Shown piece after piece: positions 7,813-17,839 of a DNA stretch of 36,861 bases. Both the position numbers and the translations under genes were made by a program. Position 1 is the stretch's first letter. The number at the start of each line of letters is the position of its first letter. The DNA is from Opitutia bacterium (GTDB lineage Bacteria > Verrucomicrobiota > Verrucomicrobiia > Opitutales > Opitutaceae). The notes under the pieces were generated by a model, which was not told the DNA's origin, did no database searches, and saw only the letters and a list, made by a program, of their open reading frames with translations. The stretch covers positions 1-36,861 of the forward strand of contig CANFSZ010000023.1 in NCBI GenBank assembly GCA_947449835.1. Reading direction: 5' to 3'.

Positions 7813-10047
7813 TCACCGATTGCGCCCCAACAACAAACGCAACGAATTCAAGCACACCAAAACGGTGCTCCCTTCGTGAGCCGCCACACCTACGGCCAGA
7901 GGGACAAAACCCAACACCGTCGCAATCACCATCACGACCACCACGCCCAAAGAAATCGTAAGATTCTGCCGTATGATGGCTCGGGCCCGTCGACTCAAAC
8001 GATGGGCCGACAGGAAATTTTCAATTTTATCCTGCATCAAAATCACCTCCGCCTGCTCCAAGGCCGCATCACTCCCGCGCGCGCCCATAGCGACGCCGAC
8101 ATCGGCCGCGGCCAAACATGGCGCATCGTTCACTCCGTCGCCGACCATGGCGATCACCTTGCCCGATTTCCGCAACGCCGTAATCGCAGCTACTTTCCCC
8201 TCGGGTGTCAGCCCCGCGCGCACTTCGCCCAGACCGAGTTCTTTCGCGACCGCCTCAGCCGCGTGTTGGCGATCTCCGGTTAACATAACCGTAAAAATCC
8301 CCTGCTGCTTGAGCTCCGCCAACACCGCACGTGATTCGGAACGGATCTGATCGCGCAACAACACCCGCCCCACCATCTCGCGACCGATCACCCAGATCTC
8401 ACTCAATTCCGCCGGAGCGGGCGGCAATTTCTTCGCCCAAGCCGCCAACGGCCCCGCCTCCAACAACTCCCTTCGTCCGAGTAAAACCTGCACGCCATTC
8501 AGACTGCCTTTTACGCCCTCACCCACGATGTTGCGAAATTGATCCACGTTAAGCTCGCGCACCCCGCGCGCCCGCGCATCGCGCACGATGGCTCGCGCCA
8601 ACGGATGCTCCGACTTGGCCTCCAGCGCATAAGCCAACTCCATCACCTCTTGCTCTCGCCCAGGCGGAAAACTCTCGTAGCCCACCACCGCGAGTTCGCC
8701 CGTGGTCAACGTGCCCGTTTTATCCAAAGCGACGGCGTTGATATCGGCTAATTTCTCAATCGCAGCACCGCCTCGAAACAACACGCCATGCCGCGCGCCC
8801 CAAGCAATTGCGGCCAAAATCGCCGAGGGAATCGATAAAACCAAGGCGCACGGACTAGCCACCACCAGCAGCGTCATCGCTCGATAAAAAGCCGAACGCG
8901 TTTCCTCCGTATTCGTGAATGCCGGCAAGCCATAGCCCAACCACCACACTAAAAACATCAATCCCGCGCCGGCCAACACCGCGTACGTGTAACCCGTGCC
9001 GAAGCGATCGGTGAAACGCTCACTCGGCGCTTTTAATTTCTGCGCCGTCTGAATCAGCCGGATTATTTTCTGCAACGTACTTTCCGCCGGCAGCCGATTC
9101 ACTTCGAAATCAACCGCTCCCCATAAATTAATCGTACCACTGAAAACCGGGTCACCTTTAGCCTTTTCCACGGGCATGGCTTCGCCCGTAAGCGCGGATT
9201 CATCGCTCGCACTCGTGCCACTGACGATGGTACCATCCGCCGGAAACGCGCCACCGGGCTTAACGCGCACGCGTTGCCCGATTTGGAGTTGTTCGACGGC
9301 GATTTCACGTTCGCCGCCCTCGGCGGTCACGACGATTGCCCACTTCGGCGCCGATTTGAGCAACGCGCTCACCTCCCGCTGCGTCCGATCCAAGGCAAAT
9401 GCCTCCATCGCGCCCGAGGCGGAAAAAAGAAACAATAACAGCACCGCTTCACTGTGCGCGCCGATGGAGACCGCGCCCGCCGCTACGATCAGCATCAACA
9501 AATGAATATCAACTTCGCCCTTTTTTATATTAGCCCACGTATCGATGGCGGCATCCCACGCGCCCGCCACTAGCGCCGCTGCAAAAAAGATCCACGCCAA
9601 CCAAGGCAACCCCGGACCAAAATGTTCCACCAAGCTCCCCGCGATGCCCGCGCCGCCGCAGATCGCCGCGAGCCACGTTAAAAATTTCCACTCGGGCTGA
9701 TCGGTGGTGCCCTCGCCCGCGACCGGCCAATCCACTTCACGCCACTGCCAAAGCGTTTCAGCCGTCGAGCACGATTCGCGTCCCACGACCAAACGCGCAC
9801 CATCATGGGTCAATTTAAATCCAGCCGGCGCTACGAGCGGTGCTTGAGTCGCCAAGCGCGCCTCGATCGCCGAAATCGTAGCCGAAAGTTTTTCGCTGAA
9901 ATCGGTGAAATTCACCTCTCCCAATGTCGCCACCTCCACCGTCTGAGCCGCGGGATCAATCCGTACGGCGCTCACCCCGGGCTGCGTGCGCAAGAAGGCC
10001 ACCAATTCCTGCACCCATTTTCCTTCAGCCTTAGCGTTGTCGTTCAT
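7813..10047 (-). CDS. P1B-type metal-transporting ATPase, P1B-4 (Co/Fe-like) subgroup
   Basis: This 744-residue inner-membrane pump starts at the ATG at 10047 (a GTG two codons earlier is possible). The P-type ATPase motifs are complete: TGEAMPVEK in the actuator domain, phosphorylation motif DKTGTLTTGE with D442, the nucleotide-domain SEHPLA, and GDGVNDAPCLAAADVGVAMG. The transmembrane metal motif is SPC (residues 398-400), not CPC, and the last helix carries HEGST (H724); in family knowledge SPC plus HEGxT defines the P1B-4 class, linked to export of Co(II), Fe(II) and sometimes other divalent metals. The N-terminal 75 residues look like a degenerate HMA fold without CxxC. It is divergent from the helicase gene (90 bp between starts), and no metal regulator is adjacent. 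Confidence 0.9.
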   Translation of the reverse strand: MNDNAKAEGKWVQELVAFLRTQPGVSAVRIDPAAQTVEVATLGEVNFTDFSEKLSATISAIEARLATQAPLVAPAGFKLTHDGARLVVGRESCSTAETLWQWREVDWPVAGEGTTDQPEWKFLTWLAAICGGAGIAGSLVEHFGPGLPWLAWIFFAAALVAGAWDAAIDTWANIKKGEVDIHLLMLIVAAGAVSIGAHSEAVLLLFLFSASGAMEAFALDRTQREVSALLKSAPKWAIVVTAEGGEREIAVEQLQIGQRVRVKPGGAFPADGTIVSGTSASDESALTGEAMPVEKAKGDPVFSGTINLWGAVDFEVNRLPAESTLQKIIRLIQTAQKLKAPSERFTDRFGTGYTYAVLAGAGLMFLVWWLGYGLPAFTNTEETRSAFYRAMTLLVVASPCALVLSIPSAILAAIAWGARHGVLFRGGAAIEKLADINAVALDKTGTLTTGELAVVGYESFPPGREQEVMELAYALEAKSEHPLARAIVRDARARGVRELNVDQFRNIVGEGVKGSLNGVQVLLGRRELLEAGPLAAWAKKLPPAPAELSEIWVIGREMVGRVLLRDQIRSESRAVLAELKQQGIFTVMLTGDRQHAAEAVAKELGLGEVRAGLTPEGKVAAITALRKSGKVIAMVGDGVNDAPCLAAADVGVAMGARGSDAALEQAEVILMQDKIENFLSAHRLSRRARAIIRQNLTISLGVVVVMVIATVLGFVPLAVGVAAHEGSTVLVCLNSLRLLLGRNR

Positions 10048-10137
10048 TTTCACAAAGCTACCTCAAGATCACGCATCGGCAAATTCATTTGCGCAGCCCT
10101 TGCCTCAGACCCGACGTTACGCGAAGTTCATCGGCCC

Positions 10138-12216
10138 ATGATTGGACTCCGCGACGACCAAGCCTCCGCTCCTCCGCCCCCCAGCCGGGCGCCCGAGCTC
10201 GCCGCGAAAATTTTCACCGAGGGCGGCTGGCTCCACGCCGAGCTTAAACTCGAACATCGCCCGCAACAGGAAACCATGGCCCGAGCGATCGCCTCCGCGC
10301 TCAAAGCCGATGAATCACTCTTGTTCGAGGCTGGCACCGGCGTGGGTAAATCCCTCGCCTATTTAGTCCCCGGCATCATCCACGCCGTCGATCAGCAACG
10401 CCAACTCATTGTTTCCACACACACGATCTCCCTCCAGGAACAACTCGAAACCAAAGACCTGCCCCTCGTTCGCCGGTTGTTTCAATCGAACCCTGCCCTC
10501 GCCGGATACGCCGATTTCCGCGCCGCGGTCCTGCTAGGAAAATCCAATTATCTTTGCACGACGCGTCTCGCGCAGGCCCTCAGTGATCGCGCCAGTCTTT
10601 TCGCCGATGCTGATTACGACGAATTACAACGCATCGCGGGCTGGGCCGAAACCACCGATTCGGGCCTGCGCCACGACCTGCGGCCGCCGCCGCGCGCGGA
10701 GGTCTGGGATGCCGTCAACGCCGATTCTTCCTCGTGCTCGCGCAAACACTGCGACTGCGAAAAATGTTTTTACCAGCGCGCCCGCGGCCGCATCCGCACC
10801 GCGCATCTCATCATCGTCAACCACGCGTTGCTCTTTGCCCTCGTCAACGCTGGTGGCGCCAGAGCACACGGCGCCACCGGGCCCGAGGCCCGCGGCGTAT
10901 TATTCCCCGGAGATTTCCTCGTCCTCGACGAGGCCCACACGGTGCCCGATGTAGCCACGGCCAACTTCGGCCTCTCGCTCAGCAGTTACGGCGTTGAGCG
11001 TGCGTTAAAATATCTCTATAATCCACGTACGAAGCGCGGCCTACTGCGCAAACTCGGCGGCCCCGAAGCCCAACAGCTCGTGAGCGACGCCCTCGACGCG
11101 TCTAAACATTTTTTTGATTTTCTTAGCACCACCCTCCTCGCCGCCCGCCCAGTGGTCCGCGTGCGCGAAGCAGGCGTAGCCGAGCCCACTCTCGACGGGC
11201 CACTGGGCGCACTGCAACGACTCGTCGGCAAACTCGCCGACAAGCTCGACGAGGGCCGCGCCCGCGACGAACTTCTCGAGCAAAAAACCCGCCTCAAAGG
11301 GCTCCAAGCCGGCCTCACCGAATGGCTTAATCTCGCCGCCGAAGGCCACGTCTATTGGGCCGAACGCGGCGGCCGTAAGCAGACCATCGTGAGCCTCCGC
11401 AGCGCCCCGATCGATGTCGCACCCGCTCTACGCGAACATCTTTTCGGGTGTGGGGTGAGTGTGATCTGCACGAGCGCCACGCTCGCTCTGGCCGGGGATA
11501 TCGCGGCCTTTGCAAATCGTCTCGGAGCCGATCACGCGCGCACCGAAATCGTGCATTCGCCGTTCGACTATAAACGCAACATGCGCGTCTACATCGCGGC
11601 CGACGTGCCCTTGCCCTCGCCGCAAGAGGCTAAACTTTCTCTCGAAGCTCTGACCGATTACATTCGTTTTTGCGTGCATGCCGTGAAGGGCGGCTCCCTC
11701 GTTTTATTCACCAGCTACACGGATATGCGCGCCGTCGCCGCGACCCTCGAGAGCGAATTTCGCACCGCGGGCAGACCGTTTATGATGCAAGGAGCCGATC
11801 TCTCCCGCACGGAATTAGCCGAACAGATGCGCAACCTCGGCAACGCCGTGCTCTTTGGCACCGATAGTTTTTGGACCGGCGTCGATGTGCCCGGTGACGC
11901 GCTCGCCCAAGTCATCATCACGCGACTGCCATTCGATCCTCCGACCCATCCCATCACCGAGGCAAAAACCGAGTGGATCCGCGACCACGGCGGCAACCCT
12001 TTCAACGATCTCACTCTGCCCGACGCACTCATCAAATTTCGCCAAGGGGCCGGCCGGCTCATACGATCCCAAGCTGACCGCGGCGTGATTACCATTCTTG
12101 ATTCGCGCGTCCTTGCCAAAAGCTACGGCCGGCTCTTCCTTCAGTCTCTTCCCCAGCCTGAAGCGACACGCCTAACCCGCGAAACCAGGGCGGACTTATT
12201 TAAGCCTTTTACTTGA
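10138..12216 (+). CDS. dinG: DinG/XPD-like ATP-dependent DNA helicase
   Basis: The start is taken at the ATG at 10138, giving 692 residues; an open frame continues upstream to 9805 but would lie inside the opposite-strand ATPase gene and reads as non-protein-like. Superfamily 2 motifs are clear: Walker A EAGTGVGKS (64-72), motif Ia LIVSTHTISLQEQ, DEAH (264-267), the GSLVLFTSYTDM strand of domain 2, the GTDSFWTGVDVPG motif, and QGAGRLIRS (motif VI). A cysteine set (C near 141, then CSRKHCDCEKC near 200) fits the [4Fe-4S] cluster of the XPD/DinG family. The likely role is 5'-3' unwinding of D-loops, R-loops or damaged DNA. It lies 33 bp before the PP2C gene. Confidence 0.88.
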   Translation: MIGLRDDQASAPPPPSRAPELAAKIFTEGGWLHAELKLEHRPQQETMARAIASALKADESLLFEAGTGVGKSLAYLVPGIIHAVDQQRQLIVSTHTISLQEQLETKDLPLVRRLFQSNPALAGYADFRAAVLLGKSNYLCTTRLAQALSDRASLFADADYDELQRIAGWAETTDSGLRHDLRPPPRAEVWDAVNADSSSCSRKHCDCEKCFYQRARGRIRTAHLIIVNHALLFALVNAGGARAHGATGPEARGVLFPGDFLVLDEAHTVPDVATANFGLSLSSYGVERALKYLYNPRTKRGLLRKLGGPEAQQLVSDALDASKHFFDFLSTTLLAARPVVRVREAGVAEPTLDGPLGALQRLVGKLADKLDEGRARDELLEQKTRLKGLQAGLTEWLNLAAEGHVYWAERGGRKQTIVSLRSAPIDVAPALREHLFGCGVSVICTSATLALAGDIAAFANRLGADHARTEIVHSPFDYKRNMRVYIAADVPLPSPQEAKLSLEALTDYIRFCVHAVKGGSLVLFTSYTDMRAVAATLESEFRTAGRPFMMQGADLSRTELAEQMRNLGNAVLFGTDSFWTGVDVPGDALAQVIITRLPFDPPTHPITEAKTEWIRDHGGNPFNDLTLPDALIKFRQGAGRLIRSQADRGVITILDSRVLAKSYGRLFLQSLPQPEATRLTRETRADLFKPFT

Positions 12217-12249
12217 ATTAAGCGACGCATAGAATTGGCGTATATCTTC

Positions 12250-12972
12250 ATGACTAAGTTTCGCTCCGCGGCCCTGACCGACATTGGACGGGTCCGACTA
12301 GAAAATGAGGACTGCTTCATTCACGAAACCACCACCCAGATATTCGGTGTGGCGGATGGCGTCGGTGGCCTTCCCGGAGGAGCGGAAGCCTCCAGCGAGA
12401 CGGTCAAGATCATCATTCAAGAATGCAGCGAGCGTGCGCCACACACCGCCGCAGATCTCAACGTCATCGTCCTAAAAGCGAACAAGACCGTACTCCACCT
12501 CGGGTACAAAATCAGCCCCGCCTGCGGTATCGGTTCAACGCTGACGTTTGGCTACATTCAGCAGCATCATTTCCTCATAGCGCACGCCGGTGACTCGCGC
12601 GCTTACCTCCGGCGCAATGGAAAACTCCAGTGCCTCACCGAAGATCATACCGTTGAAAATGAAATTCACCGAATGCATGCACGCGGCGAACCGAGTCATC
12701 ATTACCTTGGCAATCCGAGTGCGATCACACGGTGCATCGGTCAAGCCGATCAACTCGAGGTGGACATCTCCCGACCCGAGCTCGTAGCGGGAGATCGTTA
12801 TCTTTTTTGCACCGACGGAGTCACCCACATGATCAACGACCGCGAACTCGATCACCTCATGGCGCTCCCGATTGAACCCGAAACGCTAGTGCGCGAGATC
12901 GTCCAACTCGCGGTAAATCGTGGCGGTCCGGACAACACCACCGCAGTCATCGTTTACATCGACGCTCCCTAA
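12250..12972 (+). CDS. PP2C-family serine/threonine protein phosphatase
   Basis: The protein has 240 residues from the ATG at 12250; a TTG at 12235 would add five residues. All main PP2C (PPM) motifs are visible: GRVRLENEDCF (first metal Asp/Glu region), FGVADGVGGLPGG (metal-binding DG), HAGDSRAYLRRNGKL, LFCTDGVTHMI and GGPDNTTAVIVYI (last metal Asp). Length fits the compact bacterial Stp/PrpC type, which removes phosphate from Ser/Thr in a Mn/Mg-dependent reaction in the cytoplasm. Such genes often sit beside a Hanks-type kinase; none is in this window. One base separates its stop from the TPR gene, so the two are co-expressed. Confidence 0.9.
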   Translation: MTKFRSAALTDIGRVRLENEDCFIHETTTQIFGVADGVGGLPGGAEASSETVKIIIQECSERAPHTAADLNVIVLKANKTVLHLGYKISPACGIGSTLTFGYIQQHHFLIAHAGDSRAYLRRNGKLQCLTEDHTVENEIHRMHARGEPSHHYLGNPSAITRCIGQADQLEVDISRPELVAGDRYLFCTDGVTHMINDRELDHLMALPIEPETLVREIVQLAVNRGGPDNTTAVIVYIDAP

Positions 12973-12973
12973 A

Positions 12974-13285
12974 ATGCCCCCTCGCAGTCATCACTTCAAC
13001 GCACTTGTCGAGCGCGCGCCCGACAACGAACTCTTTCGCTTTAGTTTGGCTCAAGCTCTTCTCGCCGAAGCTCGGCCCGAAGATGCAGCTCCGCATTTCG
13101 CGTTTTGTGTCGCGAAAAAAAACGACTGGATGATGCCGCGCATCCTCCTTGGAAAAATCCATCTCGGCGCCCAGCGGAATCACGAAGCGCGCCCCCTGCT
13201 CGAAGCCGCACTTACCCTAGCAATCGATCAAGCACACGAAGAACCCGAGCGCGAACTCCGAGCTCTCTTAGCGGATCTCCGCTAA
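12974..13285 (+). CDS. Small TPR-like helical repeat protein
   Basis: This 103-residue protein starts at the ATG one base after the phosphatase stop codon. It consists of TPR-type helices: FNALVERAPDNELFRFSLAQALLAEARPEDAAPHFAFCVAKK in one repeat pair, then WMMPRILLGKIHLGAQRNHEARPLLEAALTLA in the next, followed by a charged C-terminal helix rich in Glu. No signal peptide or catalytic motif is present. It may act as a partner of the phosphatase because of the tight coupling, but this is inference. A strong terminator-like hairpin begins about 40 bp after its stop, although its T-run faces the opposite strand. Confidence 0.75.
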   Translation: MPPRSHHFNALVERAPDNELFRFSLAQALLAEARPEDAAPHFAFCVAKKNDWMMPRILLGKIHLGAQRNHEARPLLEAALTLAIDQAHEEPERELRALLADLR

Positions 13286-13321
13286 ACCCTTCAGGGCCGA
13301 ATTTCAGCCTCCAGCCGAAAA

Positions 13322-13351
13322 ACAAAAAAACGGCGACCCTCGTCGCCGTTT
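13322..13351 (-). terminator. Intrinsic terminator of the ftsH operon
   Basis: The arms AAACGGCGAC (13328-13337) and GTCGCCGTTT (13342-13351) form a perfect 10-bp stem with a 4-base loop. Read on the minus strand, the stem lies 23 bp past the ftsH stop and runs into a T-tract (complement of the A-run at 13324-13330). On the plus strand the stem could also help end the TPR transcript, but there the T-run is short. Confidence 0.8.
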
Positions 13352-13373
13352 GAATTAAGAAAGATTGGTTAAT

Positions 13374-15398
13374 TTAAGCCAGACTGGGCGACGGCGCCGC
13401 TCCACCGGGAGTGATCACATCCTCGGCCGCAGATTTCTCCGCAGATTTTTTATCCGCGTTTTTTTCCTCCGGCTTAATTACGGCGGCGGTGATTACCGGC
13501 GAGCGCAATTCACCAAATTGAAGGATTTCCAAGACGTGTTTTCCTTCAATCGTCTCGTGCTCGAGCAACGCCTCCGCGATTTTGTTCAAGGCACCGCGAT
13601 GCTCCGTGATGATCTGCGTCGCCCGAGTGTATTGCTCGGTTATAATCCGATGAATTTCGGCATCAATTTTACGCGCGGTTTCTTCGGATACGTTTTCAGA
13701 GCGAGTTATTTCGCGACCTAAAAAAACCGTATCTTGATTATCACCAAAAGCGATCGGCCCCAGCGGACTCATGCCCCAATCGCAGACCATATGTCGCGCG
13801 ATTTTGGTCACCTGTTTAATATCGCCGGCGGCGCCGCTGGAGATATCGCCCAAGACCAACTCTTCCGCAATCCGACCACCCAGGCCCATCGCAATCTGAT
13901 TCAGCATACGCTTCATCGCGTGAGTGAGCTGATCTTTTTTGGGAATAAACATCGTGCTGCCCAAGCTGCGTCCACGCGGGATAATCGTAACTTTGTGCAC
14001 CGGCAAAGTACCATCATCCAATACGCCCTGCACCAGAGCGTGGCCGGCCTCATGATAAGCCGTGAGTTTTTTTTCTTCGTCATCCATCAAGCGCCGACGC
14101 TCACGGCCAAATTGCACTTTTTCGCGCGCGTCATCGACGTCGATCATTTCGACTTTTTTCTTGTTCCGCCGGGCCGCTAAGAGAGCGGCTTCGTTCAACA
14201 AATTAGCCAACTCGGCGCCCGATAGCCCCGGAGTGCCGCGAGCGATCACGGCGAGATCAACGGCATCAGACAAATTGATTTTTTTGGCGTGCACGCGCAA
14301 AATTTGTTCACGCCCAATCATATCGGGTAAATCCACGTAAATCTGGCGGTCGAAACGACCCGGACGCAGCAACGCACTATCCAGCACGTCGGGCCGATTC
14401 GTGGCTGCAATGATGATAACACCTTCGGTCGTGTCGAAACCGTCCATCTCCACCAGCAGCGAGTTCAACGTCTGCTCACGTTCATCATTACCGCCGCCGA
14501 CACCGGCCCCACGCTGGCGACCCACGGCATCAATTTCGTCGATAAAGATGAGGCAAGGAGCGCTCTTGCGCCCCTGTTCAAACATGTCGCGCACGCGGCT
14601 GGCGCCGACGCCCACAAACATTTCCACAAAATCGGAACCCGAAATACTGAAAAACGGGACATCCGCCTCACCAGCGACCGCCTTGGCCAGCAGGGTTTTG
14701 CCCGTGCCTGGCGAACCGACCATCAAAATGCCACGCGGAATTCTTCCGCCCATCTTGGTAAACTTTTTCGGATCCTTCAGGAATTCGACAACTTCGCTGA
14801 CCTCTTCCTTCGCCTCATCACAACCGGCGACGTCGGCAAACGTAATTTTATCTCGGTCGCGCGTGAGTAATTTAGCCCGGCTCTTGCCGAAGCTCAAAGC
14901 CCCGCGACCCGCCTGTTTAAGTTGGCGCACAAAGAGAAAATACAGCAGTCCGATGATCAGCACAAAGGGAACGACCTGCACTAAAATTGAAGCCCACATC
15001 TCTTGGCTACGTTGCTCAGAAAACTTTTTGGATTTCTGCAAACGCTCCATGTTCGCGTCCGTCAACCGCCCGGATGCAACAAACGTGTTAGTCTCGAGAC
15101 CGGCTTCCGTTTTGAGCGTTTTTTTATCGAGTTCACCGCGAATCTCCACGCCTTGAAGTCCAATGGAATTGTCGGGACGGATCACGCCCTTGGTCAATTC
15201 ACCCGCCTCAGCCTTTTCGACGACGTCTTGGATCGTAACCTTGGCTGGTCCCGTCGTGATGCCGGGCGACCAGACCAACAACGACACCACCGCCGCAAAA
15301 ATCGCGAGCCAGATGAAGAGCACCTTTGGCTGAAAGCGTTCAGGCGGCAGGTTTTTGATCGGACGACGGGACTTCTTGTTGTTATCAGGTTCGGACAT
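13374..15398 (-). CDS. ftsH: ATP-dependent zinc metalloprotease FtsH
   Basis: The chosen start at 15398 ([14 protein letters not shown]) gives 674 residues; an in-frame extension to 15482 overlaps tilS and lacks family likeness. The order of parts is typical: N-terminal helix (about 25-45), periplasmic domain, second helix (about 135-158), then the AAA+ module with GSPGTGKT (Walker A), [14 protein letters not shown] (Walker B), [20 protein letters not shown] (second region of homology), and the peptidase with HEAGH zinc ligands. It degrades unstable membrane and cytosolic proteins as an inner-membrane hexamer. The C-terminus has a low-complexity Lys/Glu/Ala-rich tail. It is the last gene of the GT9-serS-tilS-ftsH operon. 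Confidence 0.97.
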   Translation of the reverse strand: MSEPDNNKKSRRPIKNLPPERFQPKVLFIWLAIFAAVVSLLVWSPGITTGPAKVTIQDVVEKAEAGELTKGVIRPDNSIGLQGVEIRGELDKKTLKTEAGLETNTFVASGRLTDANMERLQKSKKFSEQRSQEMWASILVQVVPFVLIIGLLYFLFVRQLKQAGRGALSFGKSRAKLLTRDRDKITFADVAGCDEAKEEVSEVVEFLKDPKKFTKMGGRIPRGILMVGSPGTGKTLLAKAVAGEADVPFFSISGSDFVEMFVGVGASRVRDMFEQGRKSAPCLIFIDEIDAVGRQRGAGVGGGNDEREQTLNSLLVEMDGFDTTEGVIIIAATNRPDVLDSALLRPGRFDRQIYVDLPDMIGREQILRVHAKKINLSDAVDLAVIARGTPGLSGAELANLLNEAALLAARRNKKKVEMIDVDDAREKVQFGRERRRLMDDEEKKLTAYHEAGHALVQGVLDDGTLPVHKVTIIPRGRSLGSTMFIPKKDQLTHAMKRMLNQIAMGLGGRIAEELVLGDISSGAAGDIKQVTKIARHMVCDWGMSPLGPIAFGDNQDTVFLGREITRSENVSEETARKIDAEIHRIITEQYTRATQIITEHRGALNKIAEALLEHETIEGKHVLEILQFGELRSPVITAAVIKPEEKNADKKSAEKSAAEDVITPGGAAPSPSLA

Positions 15399-15478
15399 TT
15401 CGATAGGGACTGTTGGCGAAACGTGTATGTTCCGCCGAGATAAGTCAATTGAACCACCTTGGAAAAAGGCGCGTGGAT

Positions 15479-16510
15479 TCAAGCCGACCCCAAGACTCGT
15501 TTTTGCAACGACAAGCGCCCTTTTTTAATCACCGCAAATGCGGACAAACCCAGACTCTGCCGTGTCGGCGCTCCTCGCTCAACGGCTGCCAGTAATAGCT
15601 CAAACGCCTGCCGCGAGAGTTCAAAACGCTCAACTTGCCGCGCCAACCAGCGATGCAAAGCCCGCCGTACCACCGCGCGCGGCACGTCCCGCAAGCACGC
15701 CAAATTTAAATTTCCGGCCGTATCAATCGCACCGATCCGATCGACCCAAAGCTCCAGTGCCATATCGTCTTCTTCCAGTAATTGTCGCGATAAAGCCGCG
15801 CCCGCCAAAGCATCCCGGCCCGAGGCCTCACCCCAGATCGGCACCACGGTTTTCCTGATGCGATTCCGAAAGAAAGCCTCGCCCGCGTTGCTGGAATCTT
15901 CGCGCCAAGCGACTCCAGCTTTGCGCAACGCCGCGCACAATTCCGCCTTCTTCAATGTGAGTAACGGTCGCACATGCATCCGCCCCGCTGGGTGTTCGTG
16001 TAACGCCCGCGGCGCAGCCAAACCCGCCGCCCCACTTCCTCGCGCAAGTCGCATCAACATCGATTCCGCTACATCGTCCTGCTGATGACCGAGCCAAAGC
16101 ACGTTAATCCGTCGCGCCCGCATCGCACTTTCGAAAAACTTAAATCGGGCCGCACGCGCCGCCGCCTCGCCGGCTGTTTTCAAAGGCTCCGACCAATAAC
16201 CCGCCACCAAAGGCACGCCCAAACCCGCGCACAAGCGCCGACAAAATGCGGCATCCGCGCGCGACTCAGCTCCCCGCAGCCGATGATCAAAATGAAACGC
16301 CACCAATCGCCCGCGCCGCTCCGGCCAATGCGTCCACAGCAACAACAACAACGCGACCGAATCCGCCCCACCCGAAAGCGCCACCGCCCAGCGTTCACGC
16401 GGAGCTCGTGCCGCCGCCCAAACCAACACCGAGGGCTGCAAACGTTCTCGGGGAATCACCCCACCGAGTTTCTCCGCGCGCCGCTGCGCTAAAGTCGGGC
16501 GGCGCTTCAT
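15479..16510 (-). CDS. tilS: tRNA(Ile)-lysidine synthase
   Basis: This 343-residue enzyme contains the PP-loop ATP pyrophosphatase motif [18 protein letters not shown] near residue 41, followed by the [19 protein letters not shown] and [19 protein letters not shown] segments characteristic of TilS. It attaches lysine to C34 of the CAU-anticodon tRNA-Ile so that it reads AUA. The C-terminal part is shorter than in E. coli TilS (about 430), consistent with lineages that lack part of the TilS C-terminal domains. It lies 36 bp after serS and 80 bp before ftsH; tilS-ftsH adjacency is widespread in bacteria, which supports the call. Confidence 0.93.
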   Translation of the reverse strand: MKRRPTLAQRRAEKLGGVIPRERLQPSVLVWAAARAPRERWAVALSGGADSVALLLLLWTHWPERRGRLVAFHFDHRLRGAESRADAAFCRRLCAGLGVPLVAGYWSEPLKTAGEAAARAARFKFFESAMRARRINVLWLGHQQDDVAESMLMRLARGSGAAGLAAPRALHEHPAGRMHVRPLLTLKKAELCAALRKAGVAWREDSSNAGEAFFRNRIRKTVVPIWGEASGRDALAGAALSRQLLEEDDMALELWVDRIGAIDTAGNLNLACLRDVPRAVVRRALHRWLARQVERFELSRQAFELLLAAVERGAPTRQSLGLSAFAVIKKGRLSLQKRVLGSA

Positions 16511-16546
16511 GATCGAAAAAAAGGACTACACTAAGCCACCGCGCGA

Positions 16547-17815
16547 TCAGGCAAAGCTGAGATACTCCTTGCCGAAATAAGGCACCAACACCGCCGGAAT
16601 TTTCACGCGACCATCCGGCTGCAGATTATTTTCGAGCAACGCCGCGAGCACGCGCGGCACGGCTAAGCCCGAGCCGTTGATCGTGTGCACGAGCTCGGGT
16701 TTACCGTTCTCTTTCGCGCGGAAACGAATCTGCGCACGGCGAGCTTGAAACGCCTCGAAATTCGAGCAGCTCGAAACCTCCAGCCAGCGTTTCTGTCCGG
16801 CGGACCAGACTTCGAGATCGTATTTTTTCGCCTGCGCGAAGCCCACGTCGCCCCCACACATTAACAATACACGGTACGACAGCCCCAGCTTCTGCAACAA
16901 GCGCTCGGCGTCGCCGCGCAGCTTGTCGAGTTCGTCGTAACTCGTCGCGGGATGCACCCATTTCAAGAGCTCTACTTTGTCGAATTGATGCAGGCGATTA
17001 AGCCCGCGGACATCTTTGCCGTAACTGCCGGCTTCACGCCGAAAACACGGCGTATAGGCGCAGCGATAAATCGGCAGCGCACTTTCCTCGACAATTTCGT
17101 CGCGGAAGAAATTGGTGAGTGGGACCTCGGCGGTCGGGACGGCGTACAACGGATCCGACGTTTCGTACATTTGCCCTTCTTTATCGGGTAATTGTCCGGT
17201 GGCCGTTGCGCTCGCGGCGTTTACAAAAATGGGCGGCGAAACCTCCGTGTAACCCGCCTTAGCGTTTTCATCCAAAAAGAAATGTAACAGCGCGCGGACG
17301 ATGCGCGCACCATCTCCGACGTAGAATGGAAAACCGGCACCCGTGACTTTAGCGCCGCGCGCGAAATCAAAAAGTTTCTCAAAGCCGGGAATCTCCCAAT
17401 GCGGCAGCGCATGGGGCATCGGTTCATCGGGCGAACCGTGGAGTGAAAAAACGACATTGTCTTCGGGCGTGCGTCCCTCGGGCACCGAGGCGTGCGGCAG
17501 ATTGGGCAGTGAAAGCATCGCCTGACGGAATTTTTCCTCCGTCTCTTTGAGCTGCGTCTCCCGCTCTTTGACCTGAGCGGAAACCGCCTTCATCTCCTGA
17601 ACTTTGGCGATGAACTCAGGCGAGCCCTTCGGCAACGCCGCCATCGCGGTGTTGGCGGCCTTCTGCGTGCTGCGCAACTGCTCGACTTCTTGGAGTTGAG
17701 CGCGCCAAGCGGCGTCAACGGCGAGCACCGCGTCGAGATCGACCGTCAGGTGTTTTTTAGCGAGGGCGGCGCGAACCAGATCAGGGGTTTCGCGAATCAG
17801 TTTAGGGTCGAGCAT
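16547..17815 (-). CDS. serS: Seryl-tRNA synthetase
   Basis: This 422-residue class II synthetase begins MLDPKLIRETPDLVRAALAKK, the usual start of the coiled-coil arm that holds the long variable arm of tRNA-Ser (about residues 30-100). The catalytic core shows PTAEVPLTNFFRDEI, motif 2 CFRREAGSYGKDVRGLNRLH, and motif 3 INGSGLAVPRVLAALLENN. It charges tRNA-Ser (and tRNA-Sec where present) with serine. Length and order are normal. It lies 24 bp after the GT9 gene and 36 bp before tilS in one minus-strand operon. Confidence 0.97.
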   Translation of the reverse strand: MLDPKLIRETPDLVRAALAKKHLTVDLDAVLAVDAAWRAQLQEVEQLRSTQKAANTAMAALPKGSPEFIAKVQEMKAVSAQVKERETQLKETEEKFRQAMLSLPNLPHASVPEGRTPEDNVVFSLHGSPDEPMPHALPHWEIPGFEKLFDFARGAKVTGAGFPFYVGDGARIVRALLHFFLDENAKAGYTEVSPPIFVNAASATATGQLPDKEGQMYETSDPLYAVPTAEVPLTNFFRDEIVEESALPIYRCAYTPCFRREAGSYGKDVRGLNRLHQFDKVELLKWVHPATSYDELDKLRGDAERLLQKLGLSYRVLLMCGGDVGFAQAKKYDLEVWSAGQKRWLEVSSCSNFEAFQARRAQIRFRAKENGKPELVHTINGSGLAVPRVLAALLENNLQPDGRVKIPAVLVPYFGKEYLSFA

Positions 17816-17839
17816 CGGGAAAAATAGGTTCTGAGAAAA

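Noticed and set aside
9805-10137. Upstream extension of the helicase frame
   Set aside because: It lies antisense inside the P-type ATPase gene and its translation does not resemble any part of DinG; the ATG at 10138 begins a normal N-terminus.
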